64,000 nucleotides of DNA from Halobacteriovoraceae bacterium (GTDB taxonomy: Bacteria > Bdellovibrionota > Bacteriovoracia > Bacteriovoracales > Bacteriovoracaceae). Below, piece by piece: positions 42,322 through 51,378 of the stretch. Made by a program: the position numbers and the translations under genes. Each line of letters starts with the position of its first letter. The first letter of the stretch is position 1. Where the stretch lies: assembly GCA_002713145.1 (NCBI GenBank), contig PAVS01000002.1:62001-126000 (forward strand). The letters run 5' to 3'. The notes under the pieces are model-generated. The model had not been told where the DNA came from, did not search any database, and saw nothing but the letters and a program-made list of their open reading frames with translations.

Positions 42322-43138
42322 GTATAAATTGCTCCAAGTAACGTTCTGAGACATTTAAAATTTGATAGCGCCCTTTGATCCTTTCTTTTTCTTCTTTTGT
42401 AAAAGAGCGGGATAGAATTTTATTATTCTTTGAAAATCCAAGAAGGCTAAAGGGCATCTTCTCCATGCTTTCAATGGGAGATTCAAGTTTAAAACAATGT
42501 AAATTTCTTTGATAAAGTAATTTTTCAATCACTGAGTTATCATCAAAGTTTTCGAAGTCCGTCAGCAACACAACTTCTTTTCTTCTTGCCACCAAAGATT
42601 TGATTAAACCTAGTTTTTTCTCCATTTGAGCTTCACTCTCTTGCTCATATTGAAGATTCACCTTGCCTTTGGAATTGAGAAGATGTTTTTTTTCCAATTG
42701 AGAAACCAAAAGGGCAATGCCTTTATGACCACTAGACAGAGGTAAAATATAAGGCTGATCGGTGTAAATGATAGCCGAAACCTTATCTTTAGATTTATCC
42801 GCTAACAAATACAATAAACAGATGACTTCTATTGCTGCCTGTAATTTAGAGACACCTTTGTAGCCCATAAACATAGTCGCTGAAAGATCAAGAAAAGCGT
42901 AGATTTCAATATTTCTTTCCTCTTCAAAAGTTTTGACAAAAGTCGTGCTGGTTTTAGCAGAGAGTTTCCAATCAATAAATCTGACATCATCACCAGGGTT
43001 ATAAACTTGGTGTTCTTTAAACTGAAGGCCAGCTCCTTTGAAGTGGGATTTAAGCATCCCAACAGAAAATGAATTTGAGTTTCTGAAGAGGCTCGTTTGT
43101 ATGGAACCTACAACTCTTTCAATCTCTTTTAAATTCAT
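42308..43138 (-). CDS. DUF58 protein of the MoxR/Bat operon
   Basis: A 276-residue cytosolic protein carrying the DUF58 signature VYNPGDDVRFIDWKLSAKTSTTFVKTFEEERN followed by a VWA-like region (FLDLSATMFMGYKG, VVLLTDFENFDD). The Asp-x-Ser element looks like a partial MIDAS. DUF58 proteins accompany MoxR ATPases almost universally and may link the ATPase to the membrane VWA proteins. One-base overlap with moxR. Confidence 0.9.
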   Translation of the reverse strand: MNLKEIERVVGSIQTSLFRNSNSFSVGMLKSHFKGAGLQFKEHQVYNPGDDVRFIDWKLSAKTSTTFVKTFEEERNIEIYAFLDLSATMFMGYKGVSKLQAAIEVICLLYLLADKSKDKVSAIIYTDQPYILPLSSGHKGIALLVSQLEKKHLLNSKGKVNLQYEQESEAQMEKKLGLIKSLVARRKEVVLLTDFENFDDNSVIEKLLYQRNLHCFKLESPIESMEKMPFSLLGFSKNNKILSRSFTKEEKERIKGRYQILNVSERYLEQFIREML

Positions 43139-44085
43139 TAAATATTCTCTTTAGCAATCTCATACACTAAATCACGAACATTCACTTGATCAATGACCGC
43201 TTCGTAAGAAAGAATCACTCTGTGACCTAAAACGCTTTTGACTATAGATAAAACATGCTCTGGAGTGACATAGTCACTTCCATCGAGAAAAGCCTTAAAC
43301 TTGGCAATTCGATACAACCAAATCGAAGCCCTTGGAGATGCTCCCCCCATAATAACGGCTTCATGTTTTTTGGAAAAGTATTTTGAATCAGGTCTTGTGG
43401 CGTGAACCAGTCTTACAATAAGATCTTTAATTTTATCATCCACATAAATACCATCGACTATTTCTCTTAAGCCGATAAGATATTGCTCATTCAATATGGG
43501 TTCCAAGCTTGCTAGAGAAGATAGTTTAAGATCGAGAATATTTTTCTCTGATCCAAAGTCTGGGTAATCAACGAGTACCTTCATCATAAATCTATCTAGC
43601 TGAGCCTCCGGCAGATTATAAGTTCCTTCTTGCTCTATTGGGTTTTGTGTCGCTAAAACAACGAAAGGAGATTTAAGACGATAAGTTTTATTACCGATGG
43701 TAACTTGTTTTTCCGCCATGGCTTCTAATAATGCGGCTTGCACCTTCGCGGGAGAGCGGTTGATTTCATCAGCGAGAACAAGCTGCGTGAAGATCGGCCC
43801 AAACTTTGTGGTGAATTCTTCTTTTTGTTGATTATAAATCATGGTTCCGATGAGATCTGACGGAAGTAAATCCGGTGTGAATTGAATTCTTTGAAAATCT
43901 AAATCACATAATTTACTCATGGTAGAAACACTGAGAGTTTTACCTAGCCCAGGCATACCTTCTATAAGTAAATGTCCTTCGCAAACGAGGGCACCAATAA
44001 TGGCCTCTAATAAATCATCCTGACCAAAGACAACTTTTTTAGCAGAATCTAAAACCTCAATAACTTTAGCTCTTTGTTGTTCCAT
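43138..44085 (-). CDS. MoxR-family AAA+ ATPase
   Basis: A 315-residue AAA+ protein: Walker A EGMPGLGKTLSVS (about 40-47), LLPSDLIGTMIYN, Walker B LVLADEINRSPAKVQAALLEAM, sensor 1 LATQNPIEQEGTYNLPEAQLDRFMM and the C-terminal lid with GASPRASIWL. The ATG at 44085 is favoured over an overlapping TTG three bases earlier, because GAGGAG lies 8 bases upstream. MoxR proteins act as chaperone-like ATPases working with VWA proteins. First gene of the operon. Confidence 0.95.
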   Translation of the reverse strand: MEQQRAKVIEVLDSAKKVVFGQDDLLEAIIGALVCEGHLLIEGMPGLGKTLSVSTMSKLCDLDFQRIQFTPDLLPSDLIGTMIYNQQKEEFTTKFGPIFTQLVLADEINRSPAKVQAALLEAMAEKQVTIGNKTYRLKSPFVVLATQNPIEQEGTYNLPEAQLDRFMMKVLVDYPDFGSEKNILDLKLSSLASLEPILNEQYLIGLREIVDGIYVDDKIKDLIVRLVHATRPDSKYFSKKHEAVIMGGASPRASIWLYRIAKFKAFLDGSDYVTPEHVLSIVKSVLGHRVILSYEAVIDQVNVRDLVYEIAKENI

Positions 44086-44120
44086 CAACTAAACTCCTCT
44101 ATATATTTAAAAGCAGACCT

Positions 44121-44149
44121 ATTATAGTACTTATCCACCAAACTCTAAA
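44121..44149 (-). promoter_or_regulatory. Promoter of the moxR-bat operon
   Basis: On the minus strand TTTAGA (44149-44144) and a perfect TATAAT (44126-44121) are spaced by 17 bases. The leader to the moxR ATG is about 30 bases and contains GAGGAG. Reading could continue through ribF and aroE into pilB-T-C, as no terminator is seen. Confidence 0.6.
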
Positions 44150-44218
44150 TAGGTATTTAATATTACAGTGTTTCAGTCAGAAGTATGTTAACTTTGCGTT
44201 AAAATATGGACTAATACT

Positions 44219-45538
44219 CTAGGGCGTTACTAGTTTATTCCAATCTGAAATGATATCGACTCTTATTCGTTTCTCTTTTTTATAAATCACTTTCCCAGGG
44301 CTTTTTTTGACACCTTTTAAGTTTTTGACTTGGGTGTAAATGAGATCTGCTTGAGAATAATTCAATTGGCTGTAGTGCAATAAAACACTTCCTACCAAGG
44401 CCAAGAGTTCTTGAGTGATATCCTTGGTTTCACATTTTATAATGAGGTGAGCACTTTTATCTCCATCTAAATGAAACCAATAGTCATTTTTTTTTGCCCA
44501 CTTGGACCTTAATTCATCATTTCCCCCCGCGCTCTTTCCCACTCCTAAAGCAAAATCTTTATATTTATAAAAGTCTATTCCTTGATTCGTTTCGCCAGAA
44601 ACAGTTTTGGGAGTGTTATCGTCTTGCTTCCAATAGACTTTATTCACTGCGAGATGATTCATACTCTCAGGGTCTTTTCTTTGAGCTAAAAGTTTTTTCG
44701 CTTCTTGCAATCGACTCAATAAAATACCTTCGGCTTTTTTAAAACTTTTAATTTTTTGGTAGATCTCATCTCTTCTTTTAAAATGGGTGTCTTCTTTAAA
44801 TTTAATTTGTCCAAGTCCTATTTTGATTTTTCTTGGGAGTGTGCTCAGGTCAGTTTGATTTTCAGCAAACTCCGCCATGAGATTTCTACTTTGAACTTTT
44901 TTGAGATCCTTCTCAATATTTGCAATTTTTCTCTCCAGAAATTTTCTCTGTTTTTTCGGAGTGCTTGTTTTTAGAGCAAGTTTCTCTTCTTCTTTAATAA
45001 GCCGAGAGATGGGTGTTATGTCTTTGCTTTGGTCTTTGTCTAAAGCCTGACGTCCCACCTCATCAAAAAGTTGATATGAAAAATCTTCAATTGAAAGAGT
45101 CTGTTTATTCCATGAGCGAAAAAACTGCATGGAATCTTTTTTTTGATCATAATAGTAATGAGAAAAAAGTAATTCCCTACCGCGATAAAACAAAGAAAGA
45201 ATATTTTCTCGTCCCCATTTTTGGTAATGAAGTGAAACTATGCGATCTTTATCATCAAGTGATAATTTTAAAAAAGTTGATCCCGAACAATGTTTTCTCA
45301 GATACTCTAAAAAAACATCTCTTTTACGTAGAAATGATTGCAACGGCTCTTCAGCAATCCAGGCCCCTTCATAACCATGGCCTCGCCCAAAATACAATTG
45401 ATGAGTCACTCCCACACTTCTAAGGTTAAAACAGACATAAAAAGCTGAGCTATAGATCTTTTGGATGAAAACTTGACCATCAAGCAAGTTATTGATTATA
45501 TTCACCTGAGTTTGTAAGTTTTGGTAGTTCTGAATCAT
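44219..45538 (-). CDS. NFACT-R (DUF814) domain protein, RqcH/FbpA-like
   Basis: About 439 residues. The C-terminal NFACT-R domain (about 330-435) is clear: FALGVGKSAGGNDELRSKWAKKNDYWFHLDG, then HLIIK and the ending NLKGVKKSPGKVIYKKEKRIRVD. A coiled coil (about 190-300) precedes it, and the N-terminal part is a degenerate NFACT-N. The full-length relatives, RqcH and FbpA, bind obstructed 50S subunits and recruit tRNA for quality control; this copy is shorter than the usual 550-580 residues. The ATG at 45538 overlaps the mutS2 ATG head-to-head. The alternative TTG at 45556 has no ribosome site either. Confidence 0.8.
   Translation of the reverse strand: MIQNYQNLQTQVNIINNLLDGQVFIQKIYSSAFYVCFNLRSVGVTHQLYFGRGHGYEGAWIAEEPLQSFLRKRDVFLEYLRKHCSGSTFLKLSLDDKDRIVSLHYQKWGRENILSLFYRGRELLFSHYYYDQKKDSMQFFRSWNKQTLSIEDFSYQLFDEVGRQALDKDQSKDITPISRLIKEEEKLALKTSTPKKQRKFLERKIANIEKDLKKVQSRNLMAEFAENQTDLSTLPRKIKIGLGQIKFKEDTHFKRRDEIYQKIKSFKKAEGILLSRLQEAKKLLAQRKDPESMNHLAVNKVYWKQDDNTPKTVSGETNQGIDFYKYKDFALGVGKSAGGNDELRSKWAKKNDYWFHLDGDKSAHLIIKCETKDITQELLALVGSVLLHYSQLNYSQADLIYTQVKNLKGVKKSPGKVIYKKEKRIRVDIISDWNKLVTP
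45473..45502 (+). promoter_or_regulatory. Promoter of mutS2
   Basis: TTGACC (45473-45478) and TATATT (45497-45502) are spaced by 18 bases. The predicted start at about 45509 gives a leader of about 28 bases before the ATG at 45537. The promoter lies inside the 5' end of the opposite-strand NFACT-R gene. Confidence 0.55.
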
Positions 45539-47873
45539 GATTGAAAATATACACAAAAATCAGCAAGTCCTCCAACAAATAGAGTGGGATTTTTTTAAAA
45601 AAGCTATTTATGGCTGCTGCCACTTTGAAGCGACTCAAGCAGACATTCTTGAATTTGTGCCTTATAAAAATCTTAAATATCATTATAAAAAAACAGCCGA
45701 GCTCATCCAAGAACTTGATCATGAGAGTTTTTTTAATCTGAACACTGACCTGAGATCACTTAAAAAAAACTTAGACTTCACACATTTTCTCAATGCTATA
45801 AAAAAAGAGCATAGCTTAGCTATAGATGAACTCAATGAGTTTATCAATTGTCTCGAATTCTATTTTGAGTACGCTGAGTTTTTTAATCAATTTTTTAATT
45901 TAAAAACTGAACAGAACCAAAGCTTTTACCTTCACTTCAAAAAAAGTTTTCTGAGTTACTTCAGAAAATTTGTTGATGCTGATGGCACAATCAATTACTC
46001 AAAACACCCCAAGCTAGCTCATCACTATCAAGAGTTAGAAAGTATTCAAATAAAAGCAAGAGAAGCTATTCATTCTCTCACCAATGACCCTGAGATTGAA
46101 AAACTTCTCCAATTTTCAGGTCATGATGTGATTCAGGATCGCTTTGTTATTGCTGTCAAAAGTAATGCCTATTTTACCCAACTCGGAAGTATTGTTTCGA
46201 GATCAGAAAGTGGTCACACTTTATTTGTACAACCAAAAAACATACAAAACTTGAATGACAAAAGTGTAGAGCTCAATAATTTAATTTTTGAAATACTCAT
46301 CAAAATTGAACGAGAGCTCATCCAGCTTCTTGCTCCCCTTCACTCTTCTATTAAGGAAAGTCTTCACCATATTCTCATCTTTGATCAATTTAAAGCTAAG
46401 GCCATGTTTGCTCGAGAACTAAATCTTGTTGAACCAATGCTTTCTCGAGAACGGGAACTTGATATTAAAGATTTCTTTCATCCGCTCATACCTAACCCTG
46501 TAAAGAACGACCTGACTCTCCGTGCGGATAAAGCTGGATTGGTTATCTCTGGTCCCAATACCGGCGGAAAGACAGCAACTCTAAAATCTATGCTGATCAT
46601 TCAACTATTTCTACAGTTTGGACTCTATATACCAGCACGTTCCGCCAAAGTTCATCGCTATCGAAAAGTTTTTTATTTTGGAAATGATGGTCAGGATTTA
46701 GAAGAAGGTTTGAGCTCCTTTTCAGCAGAAGTTCAAAACTATATACAGTTGATCAACTCCCTTGATCAAAGCAATCTGATTCTTATTGATGAGATATTTA
46801 ACTCTACGTCATCTGAAGAAGCCTCTGCCCTGGCTCAAGCTATCTTTTTAAAAATTGCAGCTCAAAATAATTCTCATCTCCTTGTTTCGACTCACCACCA
46901 GACTCTCAAGACTCTGATTCATGGTAATGAACAATTTATATCTGCTCATGTGGGATTTGATATCGATGAGAACAAACCGACCTATAAGTTAAATATGGGA
47001 TCACCTGGGAGCTCTTTTGCCCTGAATATCTTTGCTAAACTCACACGAAATGAGGAAGGCTTTGATCAACTCTATAAAGAATCAAAGAAGTTTCTCGATA
47101 ATAATGTAATTCATTACGAAAAACTGCTTGAAAATATTTCTCATAAAGAAAATAAACTCAATCATTTACTTGAATCTAACCAAGAACTTAATCAACAATT
47201 GAAAAATCAAAAAGAAGCGATGAAAGGGATCATCCGACTTAAAACAGATGAGGCCATGGCCAAAGCAGAAAGCGAGATAAATAAATTAAAAGATCAAGCT
47301 CATGACATCATAGATAAAGTTAAAAAAGGTGTCATCACCAATGCTAACAAGCTTGATTCCCAGTTCTCCTCACTCACCAAAAAGACCAAACCAGCACCTC
47401 CACCTCCTAAAGATGAGCCGAATCTTATTGAGCCTCAAAGTTTTCAGGAAGGACATAAATACTATTCCACACTTTTAAAGCAAGATGTCGTTATCAAAAG
47501 TATCAATGAAAAAAGAAAAGAGGCCACAGTTGCCGTTGGTAAACTCAGTGTCAAGGCTCCTTTAAAAACTCTCAAGCAAACCTCCCATAAATCCCAGAAA
47601 GTTGGAGGCAACGTAACAGTTCATTTTGAGAAAACGACGGATCACTTAAGTTTTGACTGTCGCGGAATGAGGCTGGATGAGTTTCAAAATTTAGTTGAGT
47701 CTGAAGTGGCCAATTTACTCTATGGTAATTTACCCTATCTTGAATTCATTCATGGTCATGGAACAGGTATTCTGAAAAACTGGCTGCGTAAATACATTAA
47801 AAATAACAAGAATTTAATGATCGAAAAAAATGAAGATGGAAATGATGGAAGCTCTCGAGTAATTCTCTCTTAG
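45537..47873 (+). CDS. mutS2: MutS2-family ATPase with Smr domain
   Basis: A 778-residue protein. Residues 1-320 are the core/clamp helices; Walker A is ISGPNTGGKTATLKS (near 340), Walker B is LILIDEIFNSTSSEEA, then STHHQTLKTL; a coiled coil spans about 510-610. A Pro-rich linker leads to the C-terminal Smr endonuclease domain (from about 700), with DCRGMRLDEF and the HGHGTGILKNWLRKYI motif. MutS2 acts in recombination control and in splitting collided ribosomes. Notably its divergent neighbour encodes an NFACT-type ribosome-rescue protein. The stop overlaps the lepB stop by 4 bases. Confidence 0.94.
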   Translation: MIENIHKNQQVLQQIEWDFFKKAIYGCCHFEATQADILEFVPYKNLKYHYKKTAELIQELDHESFFNLNTDLRSLKKNLDFTHFLNAIKKEHSLAIDELNEFINCLEFYFEYAEFFNQFFNLKTEQNQSFYLHFKKSFLSYFRKFVDADGTINYSKHPKLAHHYQELESIQIKAREAIHSLTNDPEIEKLLQFSGHDVIQDRFVIAVKSNAYFTQLGSIVSRSESGHTLFVQPKNIQNLNDKSVELNNLIFEILIKIERELIQLLAPLHSSIKESLHHILIFDQFKAKAMFARELNLVEPMLSRERELDIKDFFHPLIPNPVKNDLTLRADKAGLVISGPNTGGKTATLKSMLIIQLFLQFGLYIPARSAKVHRYRKVFYFGNDGQDLEEGLSSFSAEVQNYIQLINSLDQSNLILIDEIFNSTSSEEASALAQAIFLKIAAQNNSHLLVSTHHQTLKTLIHGNEQFISAHVGFDIDENKPTYKLNMGSPGSSFALNIFAKLTRNEEGFDQLYKESKKFLDNNVIHYEKLLENISHKENKLNHLLESNQELNQQLKNQKEAMKGIIRLKTDEAMAKAESEINKLKDQAHDIIDKVKKGVITNANKLDSQFSSLTKKTKPAPPPPKDEPNLIEPQSFQEGHKYYSTLLKQDVVIKSINEKRKEATVAVGKLSVKAPLKTLKQTSHKSQKVGGNVTVHFEKTTDHLSFDCRGMRLDEFQNLVESEVANLLYGNLPYLEFIHGHGTGILKNWLRKYIKNNKNLMIEKNEDGNDGSSRVILS

Positions 47874-48664
47874 TTTTCTAAGCCCGGAGCATCGTCAATC
47901 ATCGTCCCAATTCGCCATGGTCTAAATGTAAAATCTTCTTCCATATCAGACCAAGGAAAAGGTACCGACATTGAAAACCAAACCAGCATGGCTTCACCTT
48001 TAATATAATTAAAAGGAACAAATCCCCAACGCCTTGAATCCGAAGAAAAATCTCGGTTATCACCCATGACAAAATAGTGCCCCTCAGGAACAACTTCTCT
48101 TGGATGGTCTGCTAAGAATACATTATCCATGTGAACTTGAGTGAGATGAACATGATCACCAGTTTTGGCTTTATAGAATCGTAAATTAAAATTTTTGAAC
48201 TTCTCATCCATATCTTTCATAACGAGCTCACCTTCAAAGCTTTCTGCATCTAAAGGCTGGCCATTGACGTAAACCACCTTATCGATCACTTCTACGGTAT
48301 CCCCAGGAAGACCGACGACACGTTTGATATAATTAAGGCTCGTATCTTGCGGGTATTTAAAAACAATCACATCACCTCTTTTAGGTGAATTCGGTCCTGT
48401 TATATAAATAGGGTCCCCAAAAAATTGAGAGAAAGGGACTTTAAAACCATAAGCAAATTTATTCACTAAAATAAAGTCACCAATAAGTAATGTTGGTATC
48501 ATAGACCCAGAAGGGATTTTGAAAGGCTCAAAGAAAACAGAGCGAAATGCGAGGACTAAAATGATGATGAGAGTGATAGATTTAGCTTCCTTAAAAAATT
48601 TACTTTTTTTCTTGGTGCTACCTTCTGCATTTTCACTTGTATTTGATTCGCTCACTTCACTCAT
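47870..48664 (-). CDS. lepB: Signal peptidase I
   Basis: A 264-residue S26 peptidase. N-terminal cytosolic tail rich in Ser/Glu/Lys, one membrane helix (about 28-42, SITLIIILVLAFRSV), catalytic Ser54 in IPSGSMIPTL and general-base Lys114 in NYIKRVVGLPGD. Boxes D and E are GDNRDFSSDSRRWGFVP. It releases Sec and Tat signal peptides on the periplasmic side. It is the last gene of a four-gene minus-strand series. Confidence 0.96.
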   Translation of the reverse strand: MSEVSESNTSENAEGSTKKKSKFFKEAKSITLIIILVLAFRSVFFEPFKIPSGSMIPTLLIGDFILVNKFAYGFKVPFSQFFGDPIYITGPNSPKRGDVIVFKYPQDTSLNYIKRVVGLPGDTVEVIDKVVYVNGQPLDAESFEGELVMKDMDEKFKNFNLRFYKAKTGDHVHLTQVHMDNVFLADHPREVVPEGHYFVMGDNRDFSSDSRRWGFVPFNYIKGEAMLVWFSMSVPFPWSDMEEDFTFRPWRIGTMIDDAPGLEN

Positions 48665-48678
48665 TAATTCTAACCCGT

Positions 48679-49872
48679 TTAGTTAATATTTGAATAATAG
48701 TATTCTATAATATTTTTCGCAAGTACGGGGGATTTAATATACCATTTTTTGACATTTACGATCATCACGCACACAGATATTCCTTTGGACTCTCCGTTTT
48801 TTGGCATTGCATAACTTACAAACCAGTCTCTTTTTCCAAAAGGAACGCCTCCCGTAATAGTTCCCGTCTTACCACCAATAGTGACGTCTTTAAGTCTGCG
48901 ACGAGTACGCCATTTATTAAAAGCACTTCTCGCCGTCCCTTTGGAAACGGTGAGTTCCATGAGCTTTTTCATTTCTTCGGCCGAACTTTGAGAGAGAACC
49001 CTACTTCTTTGCTCTTGCGACTCCCAGATAAGAAGCTGATTATCTTTTTGGACTATTTTATTCACAAGCGTAGGTTTTTTCATCACTCCATCATTGGCTA
49101 TAACTGAAGCAATCAGTGCACCATGGACGGGACTAATGAGAGTTTGTTTATTAAATCCAGAGGCAAACTCCGCGAGCCCATACTCCGTATCTTTATCAAA
49201 AAGCTTAGAGTCACCAATATCCATAAGCTGCATAATATTTTGATCAAAACCAAATTTACGTGCCATGCTTTTAAGACTGTCATGATTAAGATAATTAATA
49301 GCCGCCTTTCCAAAGACCACATTATTAGACCTAGCAAAGGCTTTTTCAAAAGTTGTTGTTCTCGTCCAACGATTAGGTTTATTTTTTAACTGATACTTAT
49401 AAAGAGTGGTTGATTTTCCATTGAAATTAAATTCTGAGTTATCTACGATTTGGGCATTCTCCACTAAGTCAGCTGCGGTAATAACCTTAAACACACTAGC
49501 AGCTGGATTGGTAGCTGAGAAGGTAAGGTTTTTACCAATTTTTCTAGTGCTACGAGTGTAATCAACAGCGGATAGAATTTTACCACTATCATTATCAAGA
49601 ACCACCACGGAAGCATAGGCAGAGCCATATCGTTTTAACTCTTTAATGATATAATCATTCAAATCTTTTTTTACAGTATAATCCACAGCTAAAACTTTAT
49701 GGTTATAGTTAAAGTATTCCGGCCAATCTTCAGTTCCAAAAAACTCATGCGAAAGTTTTTCGCTCAATGAATCTTTTTCGATTTTAAGGAGGCTAAAATC
49801 TTTAAATAAGTTGAGATTTGCAAAACTCGAGAAAGAAAAAATGAGCATACATATAAAAATAATTCTAGACAC
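48679..49872 (-). CDS. Penicillin-binding transpeptidase (class B type, short)
   Basis: A 397-residue exported transpeptidase. Signal peptide or anchor (RIIFICMLIFSFSSFA), a short linker domain, then the catalytic domain with SVFK (Ser126-Lys129), SNN (182-184) and KTG near 335 in GGKTGTITGG. It lacks the large dimerisation domain of PBP2/PBP3 (about 600 residues), so it resembles short stand-alone transpeptidases. It would cross-link or remodel peptidoglycan. Its start overlaps rlmE by 8 bases. Confidence 0.9.
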   Translation of the reverse strand: MSRIIFICMLIFSFSSFANLNLFKDFSLLKIEKDSLSEKLSHEFFGTEDWPEYFNYNHKVLAVDYTVKKDLNDYIIKELKRYGSAYASVVVLDNDSGKILSAVDYTRSTRKIGKNLTFSATNPAASVFKVITAADLVENAQIVDNSEFNFNGKSTTLYKYQLKNKPNRWTRTTTFEKAFARSNNVVFGKAAINYLNHDSLKSMARKFGFDQNIMQLMDIGDSKLFDKDTEYGLAEFASGFNKQTLISPVHGALIASVIANDGVMKKPTLVNKIVQKDNQLLIWESQEQRSRVLSQSSAEEMKKLMELTVSKGTARSAFNKWRTRRRLKDVTIGGKTGTITGGVPFGKRDWFVSYAMPKNGESKGISVCVMIVNVKKWYIKSPVLAKNIIEYYYSNIN

Positions 49873-50467
49873 TTTTAAATCCTTTTCCGATCACAAAAAA
49901 TTCTTTACTCACACTTCTTGTTGATTTTGGTTTGAGAAAACTGAATTCTTTGAATCGAGATTTTTGCTGTTTCAAATAGACTTGAGCATCATGGCTATCA
50001 AAGACTTTAATGACAAAATTTCCATCTTCTTTCAGAAAATGATTTAAGTGCTCAAAAGCCATTTCAACGAGCTGTAAGCTTTTAATTTGATCGAGTGATT
50101 TTATACCAGTCGTATTTGGGGCCATATCAGAGACAACCACATCAAACTTATCATCGACACCTAACATTTTTAAATCTTTTACGTCATTCACATCGATTTG
50201 ATAGACATCTACATTTTTCAGGGTTGAAAGTTTTTTATTCACTTCTTTAATGTCTATTCCAACCACACGACCTTCGGGCCCAACTTTTTTAGCCGTGTAC
50301 TGAATCCAAGAGCCAGGATGGTAGCCAAAGTCTAGTACCTGATCATTTTTTTCGATCACATGATATTTTTCATCAATCTCTTCAAGCTTATAGATACTAC
50401 GAGCAAGATAATTATCTTGTTTCGCTTTTTTGAAGTAATGATCCTTTACTTTAAAACCCAATGACAC
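49865..50467 (-). CDS. rlmE: 23S rRNA 2'-O-methyltransferase RlmE (FtsJ/RrmJ)
   Basis: A 200-residue SAM-dependent enzyme methylating the ribose of the A-loop uridine of 23S rRNA. Features: LARSIYKLEEID with catalytic Lys, SAM loop VLDFGYHPGSWIQY (usually LGAAPGGW, so the loop is divergent), VVSDMAPNTTG with catalytic Asp, VIKVFD with the second Lys and SKEFFVIGKGF with the Glu: the K-D-K-E tetrad is complete. It overlaps the sigma-54 activator gene by 17 bases. Confidence 0.93.
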   Translation of the reverse strand: MSLGFKVKDHYFKKAKQDNYLARSIYKLEEIDEKYHVIEKNDQVLDFGYHPGSWIQYTAKKVGPEGRVVGIDIKEVNKKLSTLKNVDVYQIDVNDVKDLKMLGVDDKFDVVVSDMAPNTTGIKSLDQIKSLQLVEMAFEHLNHFLKEDGNFVIKVFDSHDAQVYLKQQKSRFKEFSFLKPKSTRSVSKEFFVIGKGFKSV

Positions 50468-51344
50468 TGTCCATGTTTAATTTATATTGTCTTCTATCTA
50501 TATCATACTTTTTTAACTTTGAAATTAAAGTCACTTTGTTAAGTCCAATCTTCTCTGAAGTAAGGTTGACTTTTCCTTGATACCTACGCATAGCTTGCAA
50601 TAAGAACTGTTTTTCAAATTCACCCATAGCCTGTTTATATTGACCATTAAAATTGACTTGTTCTTTTTGAATTCTTAACCACTTGGGAAGGTCTTCTGAG
50701 CGAATAAATTCTTTTTTTAACAATTTTAAATATTCAAAAGTTTGAAATAGTTCTCTTTTGTTACCAGGCCAGGAATAAGCAAGCATTTGCTCCCAAACTT
50801 TCTCGTCTAAAATGAGCTTATAAGCAGTCACACAGTCCATGAGTTGCTTTTGGAGTTGATCATCTTTAAGAGGCAAAAGTTCAACTTGATAAAACCTGAT
50901 TCTAAAATACAAATCCTCCCTAAACTCTCCTCTTGCCACCATCGCCTCTAGGTTTTTATTAGTGGCGAATATAAATTTTCCTCTAAACGGCTTTGCCTCA
51001 GTAGAGCCTACCGGGTAGAAAATTCGTTCTTCAATTAAGGTCAAGAGCTTTACTTGTTGCTCAGAACTCAGCTCTCCAATTTCATCTAGAAAGAGAATAC
51101 CCGAGCCAACTTTCTCACAGAAACCTATTTTATCCCTATCCGCTCCCGTAAAAGCTCCTTTTTTATGGCCAAATAATTCAGACTCAAATAGTTGTGGGTT
51201 AAGTGCCGCAACATTCACTTGGTAAAATGAGTGAAAAAAGGACTGATAATCTTTAAAAATCTTTTTTGCTAAAAAAGACTTACCCGTTCCGGTTTCTCCA
51301 GAAATAAGCAGAGGTAGATGAGATTTTATAATGGCTGAATGCAT
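50451..51344 (-). CDS. Sigma-54-dependent transcription activator without receiver domain
   Basis: A 297-residue AAA+ enhancer-binding protein consisting of only the ATPase and a Fis-type DNA-binding end. Walker A GETGTGKSFL (16-23), the sigma-54-contacting GAFTGA (63-68), Walker B ILFLDEIGEL (about 82-91), sensor motifs FREDLYFRI and WPGNKREL, and a C-terminal HTH (LTSEKIGLNKVTLISKLKKYDI). It starts almost directly with the Walker A region, so there is no regulatory domain, as in PspF. GGAG is 6 bases before the ATG, and an inverted repeat lies just upstream. Target genes are unknown; no sigma-54 promoter was recognised in the window. Confidence 0.92.
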   Translation of the reverse strand: MHSAIIKSHLPLLISGETGTGKSFLAKKIFKDYQSFFHSFYQVNVAALNPQLFESELFGHKKGAFTGADRDKIGFCEKVGSGILFLDEIGELSSEQQVKLLTLIEERIFYPVGSTEAKPFRGKFIFATNKNLEAMVARGEFREDLYFRIRFYQVELLPLKDDQLQKQLMDCVTAYKLILDEKVWEQMLAYSWPGNKRELFQTFEYLKLLKKEFIRSEDLPKWLRIQKEQVNFNGQYKQAMGEFEKQFLLQAMRRYQGKVNLTSEKIGLNKVTLISKLKKYDIDRRQYKLNMDSVIGF

Positions 51345-51354
51345 AACGACTCCT

Positions 51355-51378
51355 GGTTTAAATTTAAATTTTTAAACC
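51355..51378. repeat. Inverted repeat upstream of the sigma-54 activator gene
   Basis: GGTTTAAA (51355-51362) and TTTAAACC (51371-51378) form perfect 8-bp arms around an 8-base AT spacer. They sit about 11 bases before the activator start, next to its ribosome site, a position suited to an operator or autoregulatory site. Confidence 0.5.

Noticed and set aside
45013..45423. 136-residue plus-strand frame opposite the NFACT-R gene
   Set aside because: It lies wholly within the NFACT-R coding region, has no ribosome site, and the opposite frame carries the recognisable domain.
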